Below are positions 45,921 through 55,276 of a DNA stretch of 64,000 nucleotides, piece after piece. The translations under genes and the position numbers were made by a program. Position 1 is the first letter of the stretch. Every line of letters begins with the position of its first letter. Source of the DNA: Acidocella facilis ATCC 35904. Its GTDB lineage: Bacteria > Pseudomonadota > Alphaproteobacteria > Acetobacterales > Acetobacteraceae. A model generated the notes under the pieces. It did not search any database. It was not told the origin of the DNA and was given only the letters and a program-made list of their open reading frames with translations. The stretch lies in contig NZ_JHYG01000002.1 of assembly GCF_000687875.1 (NCBI RefSeq), positions 248,001-312,000 of the forward strand, given 5' to 3'.

Positions 45921-46874
45921 CTAAACCCAGCCCGCCTGCCGGTACCAGGCGGCCGTTTGCGCAAAGCCCTCCGCCAGCCCGATGCGCGGCGCATAGATCT
46001 CGCGCGGCAATAGCTCCTGTGCGGGCACCGACCAGTCCGGATGCAATATCTCCCTTGCCTTGCCCAGCGTGAAGATCGGTGGCGCGCCGCGCAGCCATCC
46101 GGCAGCGCCGGAGAGCGCCCCCACCGCCAGCACCAAAGGCGCCGGCAATTTCACCAGACGCGGCGCCCCTCCCATCGCCGCCCCGGCCTGCATCGCGACA
46201 AAGCGCAGCGTGTAGCCCTGCGCCTGGGTATCCGCCAGCGCGAAGCAGCCCGGGCGAAACCCGGCCCCGGCCAGCACCGTAATCGCCCCGGCCGCGTCAT
46301 CGGCATGGATCACCGCCACCTTGCTATCGCCAAGCACCGGCGCGATACGCCCTTTTGCCGCCTTGAACATCGCCAGGCTCTCACGATCCCACGGCCCATA
46401 GATCGCCGGCGGCCGGACGATGGCAAGCTGGTCCGGCGCCTGCGCATAAGCCGCCCGCGCAGCCTCTTCCGCCGCGCGCTTGCTGAACGCATAGGGTGAA
46501 AGCTCCGGCTCGCGCGCCGCCAGCGAGGAGATGAAAATAAACCGCGCCCCCGCCGCGTGCAGCCGCGCCGCCCGCGCCAGCGCCGCCGTGCCATCCCGGT
46601 TGCCGCGCAGAAATTCGGCCCGGCTGCGCGCCTTGATCAGCCCGGCGCCATGCACCACCACATCCGCGCCGCGCACCAAGGCCGCCAGCGCCGCCTCATC
46701 CTCCAGCGCGCCGCGCACGGTCTCGAAGGTCAGCCCCTCCAGGGCAGGATGTTCCACCGGCCGCCGGCTCAACAGCCGCAGCCGGAAGCCGGCGCGGGAC
46801 AGGGCAGGGGCCAGATGCAGACCCAGAAACCCCGTCCCGCCGGTCAGCGCCAGAAGCGGTGCCTCAGTTACCAC
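45921..46874 (-). CDS. NAD(P)-dependent epimerase/reductase, CerR-like
   Basis: 317 residues of the extended SDR fold. The cofactor motif TGGTGFLGLHL lies at the N-terminus, and the catalytic Tyr/Lys lie in SPYAFSKRAAEEA. GTG 46874 is chosen, overlapping the DUF1176 gene by 11 bases. Caulobacter CerR, which reduces the keto group during ceramide formation, is of this type. Gene context supports that role, but ordinary sugar epimerases look similar. Confidence 0.75.
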   Translation of the reverse strand: MVTEAPLLALTGGTGFLGLHLAPALSRAGFRLRLLSRRPVEHPALEGLTFETVRGALEDEAALAALVRGADVVVHGAGLIKARSRAEFLRGNRDGTAALARAARLHAAGARFIFISSLAAREPELSPYAFSKRAAEEAARAAYAQAPDQLAIVRPPAIYGPWDRESLAMFKAAKGRIAPVLGDSKVAVIHADDAAGAITVLAGAGFRPGCFALADTQAQGYTLRFVAMQAGAAMGGAPRLVKLPAPLVLAVGALSGAAGWLRGAPPIFTLGKAREILHPDWSVPAQELLPREIYAPRIGLAEGFAQTAAWYRQAGWV

Positions 46875-47895
46875 GGGTCTGATAGAGCACTGGCCAGTCC
46901 GCCGTGGCGCCGCCACACGCATCCTGGAAAGTCAGGCTGGCCAGCACGAAGCCGGTCCCGTCCCAGATCCAGCTCGCCGCCACCCCGCAATCGCCGATGC
47001 CCCGGCCTTTCGCGAATATCGACAGTCGGCCCCGCGCCGGATCGAACTCCGGGCTGGTCAGGTCGGTATCATCGCTGTCACCGGGGAGGGGCAAGGGCAG
47101 ATGTAAGGCGGTGACGCTGCCATCCCCTCGCCCCACGATGAAGCCCAACATGCTGCCCTGATACGCCCCCATGATGCAGGGCAGCAGCACCAGCGCCTTA
47201 TCCGCACTCAGCGCGTGCGCCTCGGGCGGCATGGCCTGGGCGGCTTCCGCCTCGCACTCATCCGCCTGCAGCGCCGCTGCCTTGCCGTTGGCCAGGGCGA
47301 TCAGCTTTGCGGCCTCGCCGGGCGCCAGCGTCGCGGTGATCTTGCGTGCCGGCAGCAGCGGCAAGGCGGGCGGAGCCGGCACCTCGCTGGCCGGCTTGGC
47401 GCCTTGGTTGAGCAGCGCGCTGACGGTGCCGACCCGCCCCTGCAGCGCATCCATCTTCAGCATCGCCGCCGAAAACCCGTCCAGTGGCACCGCCGTCTCA
47501 CCCGGAAGCTCAATCTCATGCCCGTTGCGCACCGCCTGCACGAAGGCGCGGATGGCGGTAACATCCGTAGTGCTCAGCGTGGTGATGCCGTCCTGCGTGG
47601 CGCTGCTCCAGCTGGTCCCCAGCTTCAACGGGCCGCCATCCAGCCTCAGCCCGTCCAGCCCCAGCGCGCCGGTATAGATGATGTCCAGCTCGGCCTTGCC
47701 ATCCGCCCCGCCGGCGCGGGTGAAGTCGATGGTCGCCTGCTGGTCCGTGCCGTCGCTGTTCAGCCCCTTGGCCTCACAGTTCAGCCCGTTATCGCAGGCG
47801 ATGATCCAGCTTTTATATTCATGGTAGAACGGCCCCGCCCCGCCCGCCCAGGCGAATCCCGGCAGCAGCCAGGCCAGCAGAGCGAGCCGGCGCAT
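46864..47895 (-). CDS. Secreted DUF1176-like protein
   Basis: 343 residues. A signal peptide (RLALLAWLLPGFAWA) precedes a mature protein beginning YHEYKSWIIACDNGLNCEAKG, typical of DUF1176. Cys residues are spread so as to form several disulfides in the periplasm (ACDNGLNC, DECEAE, LLPCIMG, GDCGVAA, DACGG). The function of the family is unknown. It is sandwiched between the acyl-AMP ligase and the CerR-like gene, with overlaps or short gaps on both sides. Confidence 0.8.
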   Translation of the reverse strand: MRRLALLAWLLPGFAWAGGAGPFYHEYKSWIIACDNGLNCEAKGLNSDGTDQQATIDFTRAGGADGKAELDIIYTGALGLDGLRLDGGPLKLGTSWSSATQDGITTLSTTDVTAIRAFVQAVRNGHEIELPGETAVPLDGFSAAMLKMDALQGRVGTVSALLNQGAKPASEVPAPPALPLLPARKITATLAPGEAAKLIALANGKAAALQADECEAEAAQAMPPEAHALSADKALVLLPCIMGAYQGSMLGFIVGRGDGSVTALHLPLPLPGDSDDTDLTSPEFDPARGRLSIFAKGRGIGDCGVAASWIWDGTGFVLASLTFQDACGGATADWPVLYQTRGN

Positions 47896-47902
47896 CGCGG
47901 CT

Positions 47903-49642
47903 CTACTCCGCGGCGGTGGCGGTGGCGCGCAGCTGGAAGGCGCCGTCCAGATACATCGCCCGCGCCCGCGAGCGGCTGAGCTTGCCGGACGAGGTCTGTG
48001 GCAGGCTGTGCGGGGGCACCAGCACCACCCGGGTTTCCAGCCCCTGGCGGCCGCGGAAGAAGCGGGTGAGATCCTCCACCAGCGCCTGGCGGGCCGCATC
48101 CTCCGTGGCGCGACATTGCACGAGGACGATCACCTCCTCATCCTCGCCATGATCCACCGAGAACACCGCGACATCGCCGCTACGCAAGCTGGCGATCTCC
48201 GCCTCGGCGGCCCATTCCAGATCCTGCGGCCAGACATTGCGGCCATTGACGATGACCAGATCCTTGGCCCGCCCGGTGATCACGATCTGCCCGCCGGTGA
48301 GATAGCCAAGATCCCCGGTATCCAGCCAGCCCTCGGCGGAGAGCACGCGCGCGGTCTCTTCCGGGGCGCCGAAATAGCCCAGCATCAGGCTCGGCCCGCG
48401 CACATAGATGCGCCCGACCTCACGCTCGGCCAGCAAGCCGCCATCCTCGCCGCGCACCTGGACCTCATGTTCGGGCAGCATTTGCCCGCAGACGACGAAA
48501 TGCCGGGTGCGGGCACTGTTCTCATTCGCCGGCACGGCGCGATGCTCCTGCTCCAGCACCAGCTGGTCCACCGCATCCTCGCGCGCGCCCTGGCCATCCG
48601 GGCTGAAGCTCAGCGCCAGCGTCGCCTCGGCCATGCCGTAGCAGGGGATGAAGGCGGTGGGGGCGAAGCCATGCGCGTCAAAGCGTGCCGCAAAGCGGGT
48701 CAGCACCGCCGGGCGGATCATGTCCCCGCCAATCCCGGCACGCCGCCAGGAGGAGAGATCGAGATCCGCGGTCGACGCGGTCTGGGCGCGCCTGGCGCAG
48801 AGCTCATAGCCGAAAGAGGGGCTGAAGGAGATGCTGCCCTTGTTGCGGGTGATCAGCTGCAGCCAGAGCAGCGGCCGGCGGGCGAATTCGCGGGTGGGCA
48901 GAATATCGACCGAAAGCTGGCAGGCCATCGGCATCAGCAGGAAGCCGACCAGCCCCATATCATGGTAATAAGGCAGCCAGCTGGTGCAGCGATCATCCTC
49001 ATTCACCTGCAGCCCGTATTTGGCCATGTAATGCGCATTGGCCATGAAGGCCGCCTGCGTCACTGCCACGCCGAGCGGAAAGCGGGTGGAGCCGGAGGAG
49101 AATTGCAGATAGGCCAGAGCCTCGGGGGCGGGCAGGCGCTCCTGCGGCACCATCGGCGCGTCGGCGAGATCCGCGATCAGGCCGGCGCATTTCAGCCCCA
49201 GCCCGTCAACGGCCTCGGCCAGCCAGTCGGAGAGCACGGCGGGGCCGAACACGGCATGCGCGTCGGCCGCCTGGATCATCCGGCGCAGGAAGGAAATATA
49301 ACCCTCCTTGCCACCAAACGCCGCGGGCAAGGGCAGCGGGGCGGGCACCAGCCCGGCATATTGGCAGGCGAAGAAGGCGCGGGCGAAATCCCCATCGCTC
49401 TCGGCCAGCAGCCCGACGCGATCCCCCGGCTGCAAACCCGCACCCAGCAGCTTGCGGGCCAGCTCCAACGCCTGCATACGCAAGCGGGCATAAGGCAGGG
49501 ATTCGGTGAGGACACCTTTGCCGGAATAGAAATTCAGCCCGGTTGGGCCCAACGCGGCATAGTCCAAAGCCTCGGCCAAAGTGCCGAAATCGGCGATACG
49601 CTTGGGCTGCCCGGGATGGTGAGTCGGGGTCGGCTCAGTCAT
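47903..49642 (-). CDS. Fatty-acyl-AMP ligase (FAAL)
   Basis: 579 residues of the ANL superfamily. The nucleotide-binding LQFSSGSTRFPLGVAVTQ, the YGMAEATLALSF motif and WLDTGDLGYL are intact. The FAAL-type segment WLPYYHDMGLVG is seen. FAALs activate fatty acids to acyl-AMP and pass them to an ACP rather than to CoA. The dedicated ACP at 56606-56857 is the likely acceptor. It is first in a three-gene minus-strand unit with DUF1176 and the CerR-like reductase. Confidence 0.88.
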   Translation of the reverse strand: MTEPTPTHHPGQPKRIADFGTLAEALDYAALGPTGLNFYSGKGVLTESLPYARLRMQALELARKLLGAGLQPGDRVGLLAESDGDFARAFFACQYAGLVPAPLPLPAAFGGKEGYISFLRRMIQAADAHAVFGPAVLSDWLAEAVDGLGLKCAGLIADLADAPMVPQERLPAPEALAYLQFSSGSTRFPLGVAVTQAAFMANAHYMAKYGLQVNEDDRCTSWLPYYHDMGLVGFLLMPMACQLSVDILPTREFARRPLLWLQLITRNKGSISFSPSFGYELCARRAQTASTADLDLSSWRRAGIGGDMIRPAVLTRFAARFDAHGFAPTAFIPCYGMAEATLALSFSPDGQGAREDAVDQLVLEQEHRAVPANENSARTRHFVVCGQMLPEHEVQVRGEDGGLLAEREVGRIYVRGPSLMLGYFGAPEETARVLSAEGWLDTGDLGYLTGGQIVITGRAKDLVIVNGRNVWPQDLEWAAEAEIASLRSGDVAVFSVDHGEDEEVIVLVQCRATEDAARQALVEDLTRFFRGRQGLETRVVLVPPHSLPQTSSGKLSRSRARAMYLDGAFQLRATATAAE

Positions 49643-49802
49643 ATTGCCTGGAATTTACCGTTGGTGCCATCGCTTGGCGCTAACAGACTCACAAGGGAAT
49701 GGCAATGGCTTTGGCGTCTGGCACGGTTGACAGAGCGCCCCGCCGCCGCCTAGCCAGCCTTGGCTAACCGCTTCATTTTGTTTGCTGGATTACCAAATCT
49801 CC

Positions 49803-50774
49803 ATGTCCATCCCCGCGATTGCGCGATTCTGCTGGATCGGTCCGAAGCTGGCCTGGGCGCACGGCCTGGCGCTGCTCTCCGCCGCCGCGCACGGGGGGAT
49901 GGAGGGAGTCTGCCTGCATCATACCGATGATCTGGCGCCCGGCCCAGTGCTCGAGGCCCTGCAGGCGGCCGGCATCCAGCTGGTGCGCGAGGACGCGCCA
50001 GGCCGCCTCGCCCGCGTCGAGGCGGCGCTGGGCCTCGCCCCCGGCCTGACCCGGCTCTATGCCCGCCTGAGCAGCCCGGTGCAGCGCGCGGACATGCTGC
50101 GCGCCGCCATCCTGTTCGAGGAGGGCGGGGTGTATCTGGATGTCGACACCCTCACCGTGGCGCCGCTCACGCCTTTGCTGAATGTCCCGCAGTTTCTCGG
50201 CGCGGAGCGGATCGTCTGGCCGGAATGGGTGCGCGCCTCGCGCTCACCGCGACTCTGGGCCAAGCATCTGGGGCTGGATGTGCTGCGCAAAACCCTGCGC
50301 CTGCTGCCCGGCGGCTGGCGGTTCTTCCGGCTGGTGGAAGGCTGGTATGCGCCGGCGGTGAATAACGCGGTGATGGGGGCCGTGCCCGGCGCGCCCTTCT
50401 TCGCCGCCGTGCTGCGCGCCATGGCGGCGCTGCCGGGCGATGTCGCGCCCGGTGCTTACGCGCTGGGGCCGGATCTCTACCAGGCGCTGCTGGAAGCCGC
50501 GCCGGTGCCGGACCTGACCATTCATGCACCGGCGGTTTTCTACCCCCTTCCGCCGGAAATCTCGGAACATTGGTTCCGCCCCACACGCCACGCCCAGGCC
50601 GCGCTGGCCCGCGTGCTCAGCCCGCAAACCAGGGTCGCGCATTGGTATGGCTCGGTCCGCACCAAGCCCTATGTCGCTGAAATCAGTCCGGATTATATCC
50701 GCGCCCACCGCACCACCCAGCTTTTCAGCGCCCTGGCGGACCGGCTTCTGCCCGCCCTCGCCCCACAAGATTGA
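49803..50774 (+). CDS. DXD glycosyltransferase (GT32-like)
   Basis: About 323 residues, soluble. ARFCWIGPKLAW at the start and the metal-binding block VQRADMLRAAILFEEGGVYL with DVD (D113, D115) define the Gly_transf_sug family. Its eukaryotic members include enzymes that mannosylate inositol-phosphoceramide in yeast. The next gene on this strand makes inositol phosphate, so a sugar transfer onto an inositol lipid is a reasonable guess. A TTG seven codons upstream is an alternative start. Confidence 0.82.
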   Translation: MSIPAIARFCWIGPKLAWAHGLALLSAAAHGGMEGVCLHHTDDLAPGPVLEALQAAGIQLVREDAPGRLARVEAALGLAPGLTRLYARLSSPVQRADMLRAAILFEEGGVYLDVDTLTVAPLTPLLNVPQFLGAERIVWPEWVRASRSPRLWAKHLGLDVLRKTLRLLPGGWRFFRLVEGWYAPAVNNAVMGAVPGAPFFAAVLRAMAALPGDVAPGAYALGPDLYQALLEAAPVPDLTIHAPAVFYPLPPEISEHWFRPTRHAQAALARVLSPQTRVAHWYGSVRTKPYVAEISPDYIRAHRTTQLFSALADRLLPALAPQD

Positions 50775-51110
50775 GCCCGTCCAGGCGTCTTACGCGCTTG
50801 TCATACTTGCGACACATGACGGAAACAGCTACGAGACTGACTTACTTACCGCGCAGAGTTCGGACTCATCCCGCAAGTGCCTGCAGTCCGTCCAGGGTTT
50901 TCCGCAAGAGGCGGGAGGCCCGGTGCCAATCCCCGGCAGGGCTGCGAGTGGCAGGAGGCCTTTGGTTACAAGGTTGAGAGACGAGCGCGTACCCGGTTCT
51001 GTTTACAGTCCCCGCCAGCTTTGCTGGCGCGGCCGGCGTGCGTCCTGGCGTCTGGTCAAGCTGGCGGCATCCTGCCCGTCGGCGGAATTTAGCGAGAGAC
51101 GAGGTTGATT
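50775..51110. other. 336-base leader/intergenic region before ino1
   Basis: No credible gene. The middle part (about 50850-50990) is rich in short complementary GC blocks (GCGGGAGGCC with a later GGCC, and TGCC with GGCA), so the inositol-phosphate-synthase mRNA may carry a structured leader. No known riboswitch could be assigned. Confidence 0.45.
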
Positions 51111-52247
51111 ATGGCGAAGAACGGCGGCATCCGCATCGCGATCGCTGGCATCGGCAATTGTGCCAGCTCCCTGATCCAGGGCATCTATTACTACACGCCC
51201 GAGCGCTGCGCCGAAGGCGTGGTCGGCCTCATGCACACCGAGATCGGCGGCTATCAGCCCAACGATATCCGCGTGGTCGCGGCGTTCGATGTCGATGCCC
51301 GCAAGGTCGGTCAGGATGTCGCCACCGCGATCTTCGCCAAGCCGAATTGCACCAAGGTGTTCGAGCCGAACATTCCCGCCACCGGCACCATCGTGAAGAT
51401 GGGCCAGGTGCTGGACGGCATCTCCGAACACATGGCCGATTACGACGAGGACCGCACCTTTGTGCGTTCCGACGCGAAAGAGCTGAGCAAGGACGAGATC
51501 GTCGCCGAGCTGAAGGCCACCAAGGCCGACGTGCTGCTGAACTACATGCCGGTGGGCTCTGAGCAGGCCGCGCGTTTCTATGCGGATTGCGCCCTGGAAG
51601 CCGGCTGCGCCTTCGTCAACAACATGCCGGTCTTCATCGCCAGCGATCAGGCCTATGCGGACAAGTTCGAGGCCGCCAACCTGCCGATCATCGGTGACGA
51701 CATCAAATCCCAGGTCGGCGCCACCATCACCCATCGCGTGCTGACGGATCTGTTCGCCAAGCGTGGCGTGAAGCTGATCAACACCTATCAGCTCAACACC
51801 GGCGGCAATACCGACTTCCTGAACATGAAGAACCAGCAGCGCCTGGTCTCCAAGAAGAAATCCAAGACCGAAGCCGTGCAGGCCGTGGCCAAGGAGCGGA
51901 TGCAGAAAGAGCACATCCATATCGGCCCGTCCGACTATGTGCCCTGGCAGAACGACAACAAGATCGCCTTCATCCGCATGGAAGGGCTGCAGTTCGGCGA
52001 CGTGCCGATGGATCTGGAACTGCGCCTCTCGGTGCAGGACAGCCCGAACTCCGCCGGTGTCGTCATCGACATGGTGCGCTGCTGCAAACTGGCGCTGGAA
52101 GCCGGTGTCGGCGGCGTGCTGGCCGGCCCCTCCGCCTATTTCTGCAAGCACCCGCCGGTGCAGTACACTGACGACATCGCGCATGAGATGACCGAAGAGT
52201 TCATCCGCACCTGCCGTCCGCTGCTGGCCGTCACCGCCGCCGAATGA
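51111..52247 (+). CDS. ino1: myo-Inositol-1(3)-phosphate synthase
   Basis: 378 residues. It isomerises glucose-6-phosphate to inositol phosphate with NAD. The Rossmann motif AGIGNCASSLIQG lies near the N-terminus. GDDIKSQVGATITHRVL, NTGGNTDFLNM and SKKKSKTEAV carry the conserved active-site Lys/Asp/Asn set. The ATG at 51111 follows GACGAGG. Its stop overlaps the start of the cytidylyltransferase-like gene (ATGA). This is the committed enzyme of inositol supply, uncommon in Proteobacteria. Confidence 0.95.
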   Translation: MAKNGGIRIAIAGIGNCASSLIQGIYYYTPERCAEGVVGLMHTEIGGYQPNDIRVVAAFDVDARKVGQDVATAIFAKPNCTKVFEPNIPATGTIVKMGQVLDGISEHMADYDEDRTFVRSDAKELSKDEIVAELKATKADVLLNYMPVGSEQAARFYADCALEAGCAFVNNMPVFIASDQAYADKFEAANLPIIGDDIKSQVGATITHRVLTDLFAKRGVKLINTYQLNTGGNTDFLNMKNQQRLVSKKKSKTEAVQAVAKERMQKEHIHIGPSDYVPWQNDNKIAFIRMEGLQFGDVPMDLELRLSVQDSPNSAGVVIDMVRCCKLALEAGVGGVLAGPSAYFCKHPPVQYTDDIAHEMTEEFIRTCRPLLAVTAAE

Positions 52248-52960
52248 AGGCGCTGATCGTCGCCGCCGGCCAGGGCACGCGGCTGCGCGAAAAGGGGGAG
52301 CTGAAACCGCTCATCCCGATTCGCGGCGTGCCGCTGATCGAGCGCGTCATCAGCAATGGGCGCGAAGCCGGGATCGAGGAGTTTCTCGTCGTCACCGGCT
52401 ATCGTTCCGAGGAATTGCAGGCGCGGCTGGGGGAATTCTCCCGCCGCTCCGGCATCCATATCACACGCATCCATAACCGCGCCTGGGACCGCGCCAACGG
52501 CGTCTCCGTGCTCGCGGCCAAGCAATATCTGGATGAGCCGTTCCTGCTCACCATGTGCGACCATCTCGTCGACCCGCAGATTTTGCGCCGGCTGATCGAG
52601 GCCAAGGCCGAGCCGGATACGGTCACTTTGGGCGTGGATTTCAATATCGAAAACCCGCTGAACGACCCGGAAGACGTCACCCGCGTCAAATGCGAGGGCG
52701 ATGTGCTCAAGCATATCGGCAAGGTGATCCGCGACTTTAACTGCTTCGATACCGGCGTGTTCCGCTGCAACCCGGTGATGTTCGACGCGCTGGAAGAATC
52801 CCAGACCCGCGGCGATGACAGCATTTCCGGGGCGATGAACGTGCTGGCCGGCTGGGGCAAGGCGCGGGTGCTGGATATCGGCGACCGGCTCTGGGTGGAT
52901 GTCGATGATCCGATCGCCTTCGGCAAGGCCGAGGCGCTGCTGGATGAAGGCCGGCTGTAA
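52244..52960 (+). CDS. CTP:inositol-1-phosphate cytidylyltransferase-like enzyme
   Basis: 238 residues, single nucleotidyltransferase domain. The start IVAAGQGTRLREKGELKPLI is the NTP-binding signature. MCDHLVDP holds the metal-binding Asp, and LWVDVDDPIAFGKAE supplies a second. The family includes the IPCT half of archaeal and thermophile IPCT/DIPPS proteins. Location between inositol-phosphate synthase and a CDP-alcohol phosphotransferase suggests it makes CDP-inositol. Glucose- or mannose-1-phosphate as substrate cannot be excluded by eye. Confidence 0.82.
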   Translation: MKALIVAAGQGTRLREKGELKPLIPIRGVPLIERVISNGREAGIEEFLVVTGYRSEELQARLGEFSRRSGIHITRIHNRAWDRANGVSVLAAKQYLDEPFLLTMCDHLVDPQILRRLIEAKAEPDTVTLGVDFNIENPLNDPEDVTRVKCEGDVLKHIGKVIRDFNCFDTGVFRCNPVMFDALEESQTRGDDSISGAMNVLAGWGKARVLDIGDRLWVDVDDPIAFGKAEALLDEGRL

Positions 52961-52975
52961 GAAGGTCCAGATATC

Positions 52976-53878
52976 GTGAGCGATGCCACCAGTGCCGGCG
53001 CGGCCGATCCGATCCGGCGCACCTATGAGATCGAGGACCCGACCAACCTCTATCTGATCCACCCGATCTCCGCCGCCCTGGTGCCGCTTTTCGCGAAATG
53101 GGGGATTTCGCCCAATATTGTTTCGCTGCTCGGCATGGGCTGCGGGATTCTGGCCGGTGTCTCCTATCATTTCTACAGCAGCACCGGCTGCGCCGTGCTG
53201 GGCTTCCTGCTGATGCTGGCCTGGCATGTGATGGATGGTGCCGACGGCCAGCTGGCGCGGCTGACCAAGCGTTATTCCGAGCTCGGCAAGATCCTTGACG
53301 GCATCTGCGACTATGTCACCTTCACCGCCGTCTATGTCGGGCTGGCGCTGGCGATGAGCCGGTTCATGGGCGGTTGGGCCTGGGCGCTGGTGGCCCTCTC
53401 CGGTGTCGCCCATGCGGTGCAATCGGCCTCGTATGAGATGCAGCGCCAGGATTATAATTTCTGGGGCTGGGGCCGGGCCTCGGCGGCGCTGCCGCGGCTG
53501 GATGCGAAGCCAAAAGGCATCGCCGGGCGCCTGCATCATCTCTATGCCCGGGTGCAGCTCTGGGCCTCCGGCGGGGCGGCGGAATTTCACCGCGTCTTCG
53601 CCGCCATCCTGATCTCAAAGCCCCGGCAGGAGGCGGCCTTGCGCGAAGCCTACCGCGCCCGCTTCGCCCCGGTGACCCGCCGCTGGGGCGTGCTCTGCGC
53701 CAATTACCGCACGCTGGGCTTGTTCCTCGCCGCGCTGGTGAAGCTGCCGGTGCTGTATTTCGTCTTCGAGATCATCGGTTTCAGCGCCATCCTGATCGTG
53801 CTGCTGGAGGCGCAGAAGGTGCAGTATCACGCCTTCCTTGAGCAGATCGGCGAGCGGAGCGGGTCAGGCGCAGCCTGA
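52976..53878 (+). CDS. CDP-alcohol phosphotransferase (inositol-phosphate lipid synthase candidate)
   Basis: 300 residues, GTG start 16 bases after the previous gene, about six membrane segments. The signature D-x2-DG-x2-AR-x8-G-x3-D-x3-D is complete: D87, D90, R95, G104, D108 and D112. It resembles the DIPPS half of IPCT/DIPPS proteins and would move inositol phosphate from CDP-inositol to an alcohol. In this locus the acceptor could be ceramide or diacylglycerol; this is inference from neighbours. Confidence 0.85.
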   Translation: MSDATSAGAADPIRRTYEIEDPTNLYLIHPISAALVPLFAKWGISPNIVSLLGMGCGILAGVSYHFYSSTGCAVLGFLLMLAWHVMDGADGQLARLTKRYSELGKILDGICDYVTFTAVYVGLALAMSRFMGGWAWALVALSGVAHAVQSASYEMQRQDYNFWGWGRASAALPRLDAKPKGIAGRLHHLYARVQLWASGGAAEFHRVFAAILISKPRQEAALREAYRARFAPVTRRWGVLCANYRTLGLFLAALVKLPVLYFVFEIIGFSAILIVLLEAQKVQYHAFLEQIGERSGSGAA

Positions 53879-54100
53879 AAGCTTGACCACCCGGCGCGAC
53901 GAGGCCGGGTATTTCGCCAGCATTCGCGCCGGGCGGATCGGCCGTGCGACCAGATTGCCGCTGCAATTCGGGCAGTACCCGCCCAGATCCTCGGCGCAGG
54001 CCGCGCAGAATGTGCATTCGAAGCTGCAGATGCGCGCGGTCGCACTCTCTGGCGGCAGATCGATATCGCAGCATTCGCAGTTCGGCCTGATGTCGAGCAT
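53864..54100 (-). CDS. DUF1272 zinc-ribbon-like protein
   Basis: 78 residues, Cys-rich. MLDIRPNCECCDIDLP, CSFECTFCAACAED and GGYCPNCSGNL are the family pattern and probably bind two zinc ions. The start is MLDIRPN; a longer form would add nine unconserved residues. It overlaps the end of the CDP-alcohol gene by 15 bases tail to tail. Function is unknown. Confidence 0.85.
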   Translation of the reverse strand: MLDIRPNCECCDIDLPPESATARICSFECTFCAACAEDLGGYCPNCSGNLVARPIRPARMLAKYPASSRRVVKLSGCA

Positions 54101-54190
54101 GGATGGCGTCCTGTTTTCGTTATACAACCATAATGATGTATCGAAACGGATCAGGCAAGCCAGGATTGCGTGCCGGTCAAGCCCCGGCGT

Positions 54191-55276
54191 TCAGCCGCCC
54201 CGCCCCAACCGGCTATGGCTGCGCTCCAGCAGCCAGCCCCCCACCCCCAGCAGTATCAAAGATGGCGCCAGCGCCGCGATCGCCGGATGCACCGCCAGCA
54301 ACAGCCCGAGATAGCCGGTAATCTGCTGCACCAGCAGATAGACCATGCCCAGCAGCGCGCCGATGACGATCTGCCGCCCCGCCCCGCCGGCCCGCTGCGG
54401 CCCGAATACGAAGGGGGCGGCGATCAGCGCCATGCCGAACAGCGAGAGCGGCACCGCCACCATGCTCCAGAAGGTCTGCTGATAGCGCAATGCCTGCTGA
54501 TGCTGCGCCTGCAATTGCCGCAGATAGGCATAGAGCGCCAAAGGCGGCATCGTCTCCGGCGGGATCGCCAGCAATTGCAGCTGCCTTGTGGAAAGAAAGG
54601 GCTTCCAGCTCAGGCTTTGCGCCGGTGCGCTCTCCACCTGGCCATGGGTGATGACCTCATGATGCACCCCGCTCAGCGCCCAGCTGCCATCGGGCTGCGG
54701 GGTGGCGTCATCGGCCTGCACCACATCCCGCAGCGTGCCGTCCGGCGCCAGCGTGTAGATGGAAACGCCGTGCAGCGTGTGCCCATCGGCGAAGCTCTGC
54801 ACATTCAGGAACACCCCGTTCTTCTGCGCCCAGAAGCCGCCATTCACCATCCCGGGCAGGGCATCGCCCAAAGCCGCCGCCTGGGCGCGCTGGGCCGCCT
54901 GCTGCGCCGGCGGGATGACGAATTGCGCCAGCAGAAACAGCGCCAGGATGATCGGCAGGCAGAGCTTGGCCACGGCGCCGACAATCCTGGCCTGCGACAC
55001 GCCGAAGCTGCGAAACGCCGTGAGTTCGGAGGATTTCGCCAGGCTGCCCAGCCCCAGCAGGCTGGCCAGCAGCATCGAAACCGGGGCCAGCTGCAGCAGC
55101 CGGTCCGGGGCGGTGAGTGCGGTATAGCTCAGCGCGTCGGCCAGCGTGTAATGCCCCTGCCCGACCAGCCCCAGCTGCTCGACGAAGCTGAGCAGGCTGA
55201 ACAGCGCCGTGAGCCCGATGATGAACAGCAGAAAGGCGCGGCCGACCACCCAGCCGACATAACGGTCAAGCTGCAT
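54191..55276 (-). CDS. lptG: LPS export permease LptG
   Basis: 361 residues of the YjgP/YjgQ family: membrane segments at the N-terminus (GRAFLLFIIGLTALFSLLSF) and C-terminus flank a periplasmic jellyroll-like domain. SELTAFRSFGVSQARI is the coupling-helix region contacting LptB. Together with LptF it forms the inner-membrane gate of lipopolysaccharide export. It overlaps lptF by 11 bases. Confidence 0.9.
   Translation of the reverse strand: MQLDRYVGWVVGRAFLLFIIGLTALFSLLSFVEQLGLVGQGHYTLADALSYTALTAPDRLLQLAPVSMLLASLLGLGSLAKSSELTAFRSFGVSQARIVGAVAKLCLPIILALFLLAQFVIPPAQQAAQRAQAAALGDALPGMVNGGFWAQKNGVFLNVQSFADGHTLHGVSIYTLAPDGTLRDVVQADDATPQPDGSWALSGVHHEVITHGQVESAPAQSLSWKPFLSTRQLQLLAIPPETMPPLALYAYLRQLQAQHQQALRYQQTFWSMVAVPLSLFGMALIAAPFVFGPQRAGGAGRQIVIGALLGMVYLLVQQITGYLGLLLAVHPAIAALAPSLILLGVGGWLLERSHSRLGRGG

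Noticed and set aside
50900-50960. Cobalamin-riboswitch-like word GGTGCCAATCC before ino1
   Set aside because: The surrounding elements are wrong: there is no recognisable B12 box (CCCGC-ACTG) after it and the upstream helices do not fit. Kept only as part of a possible structured leader.
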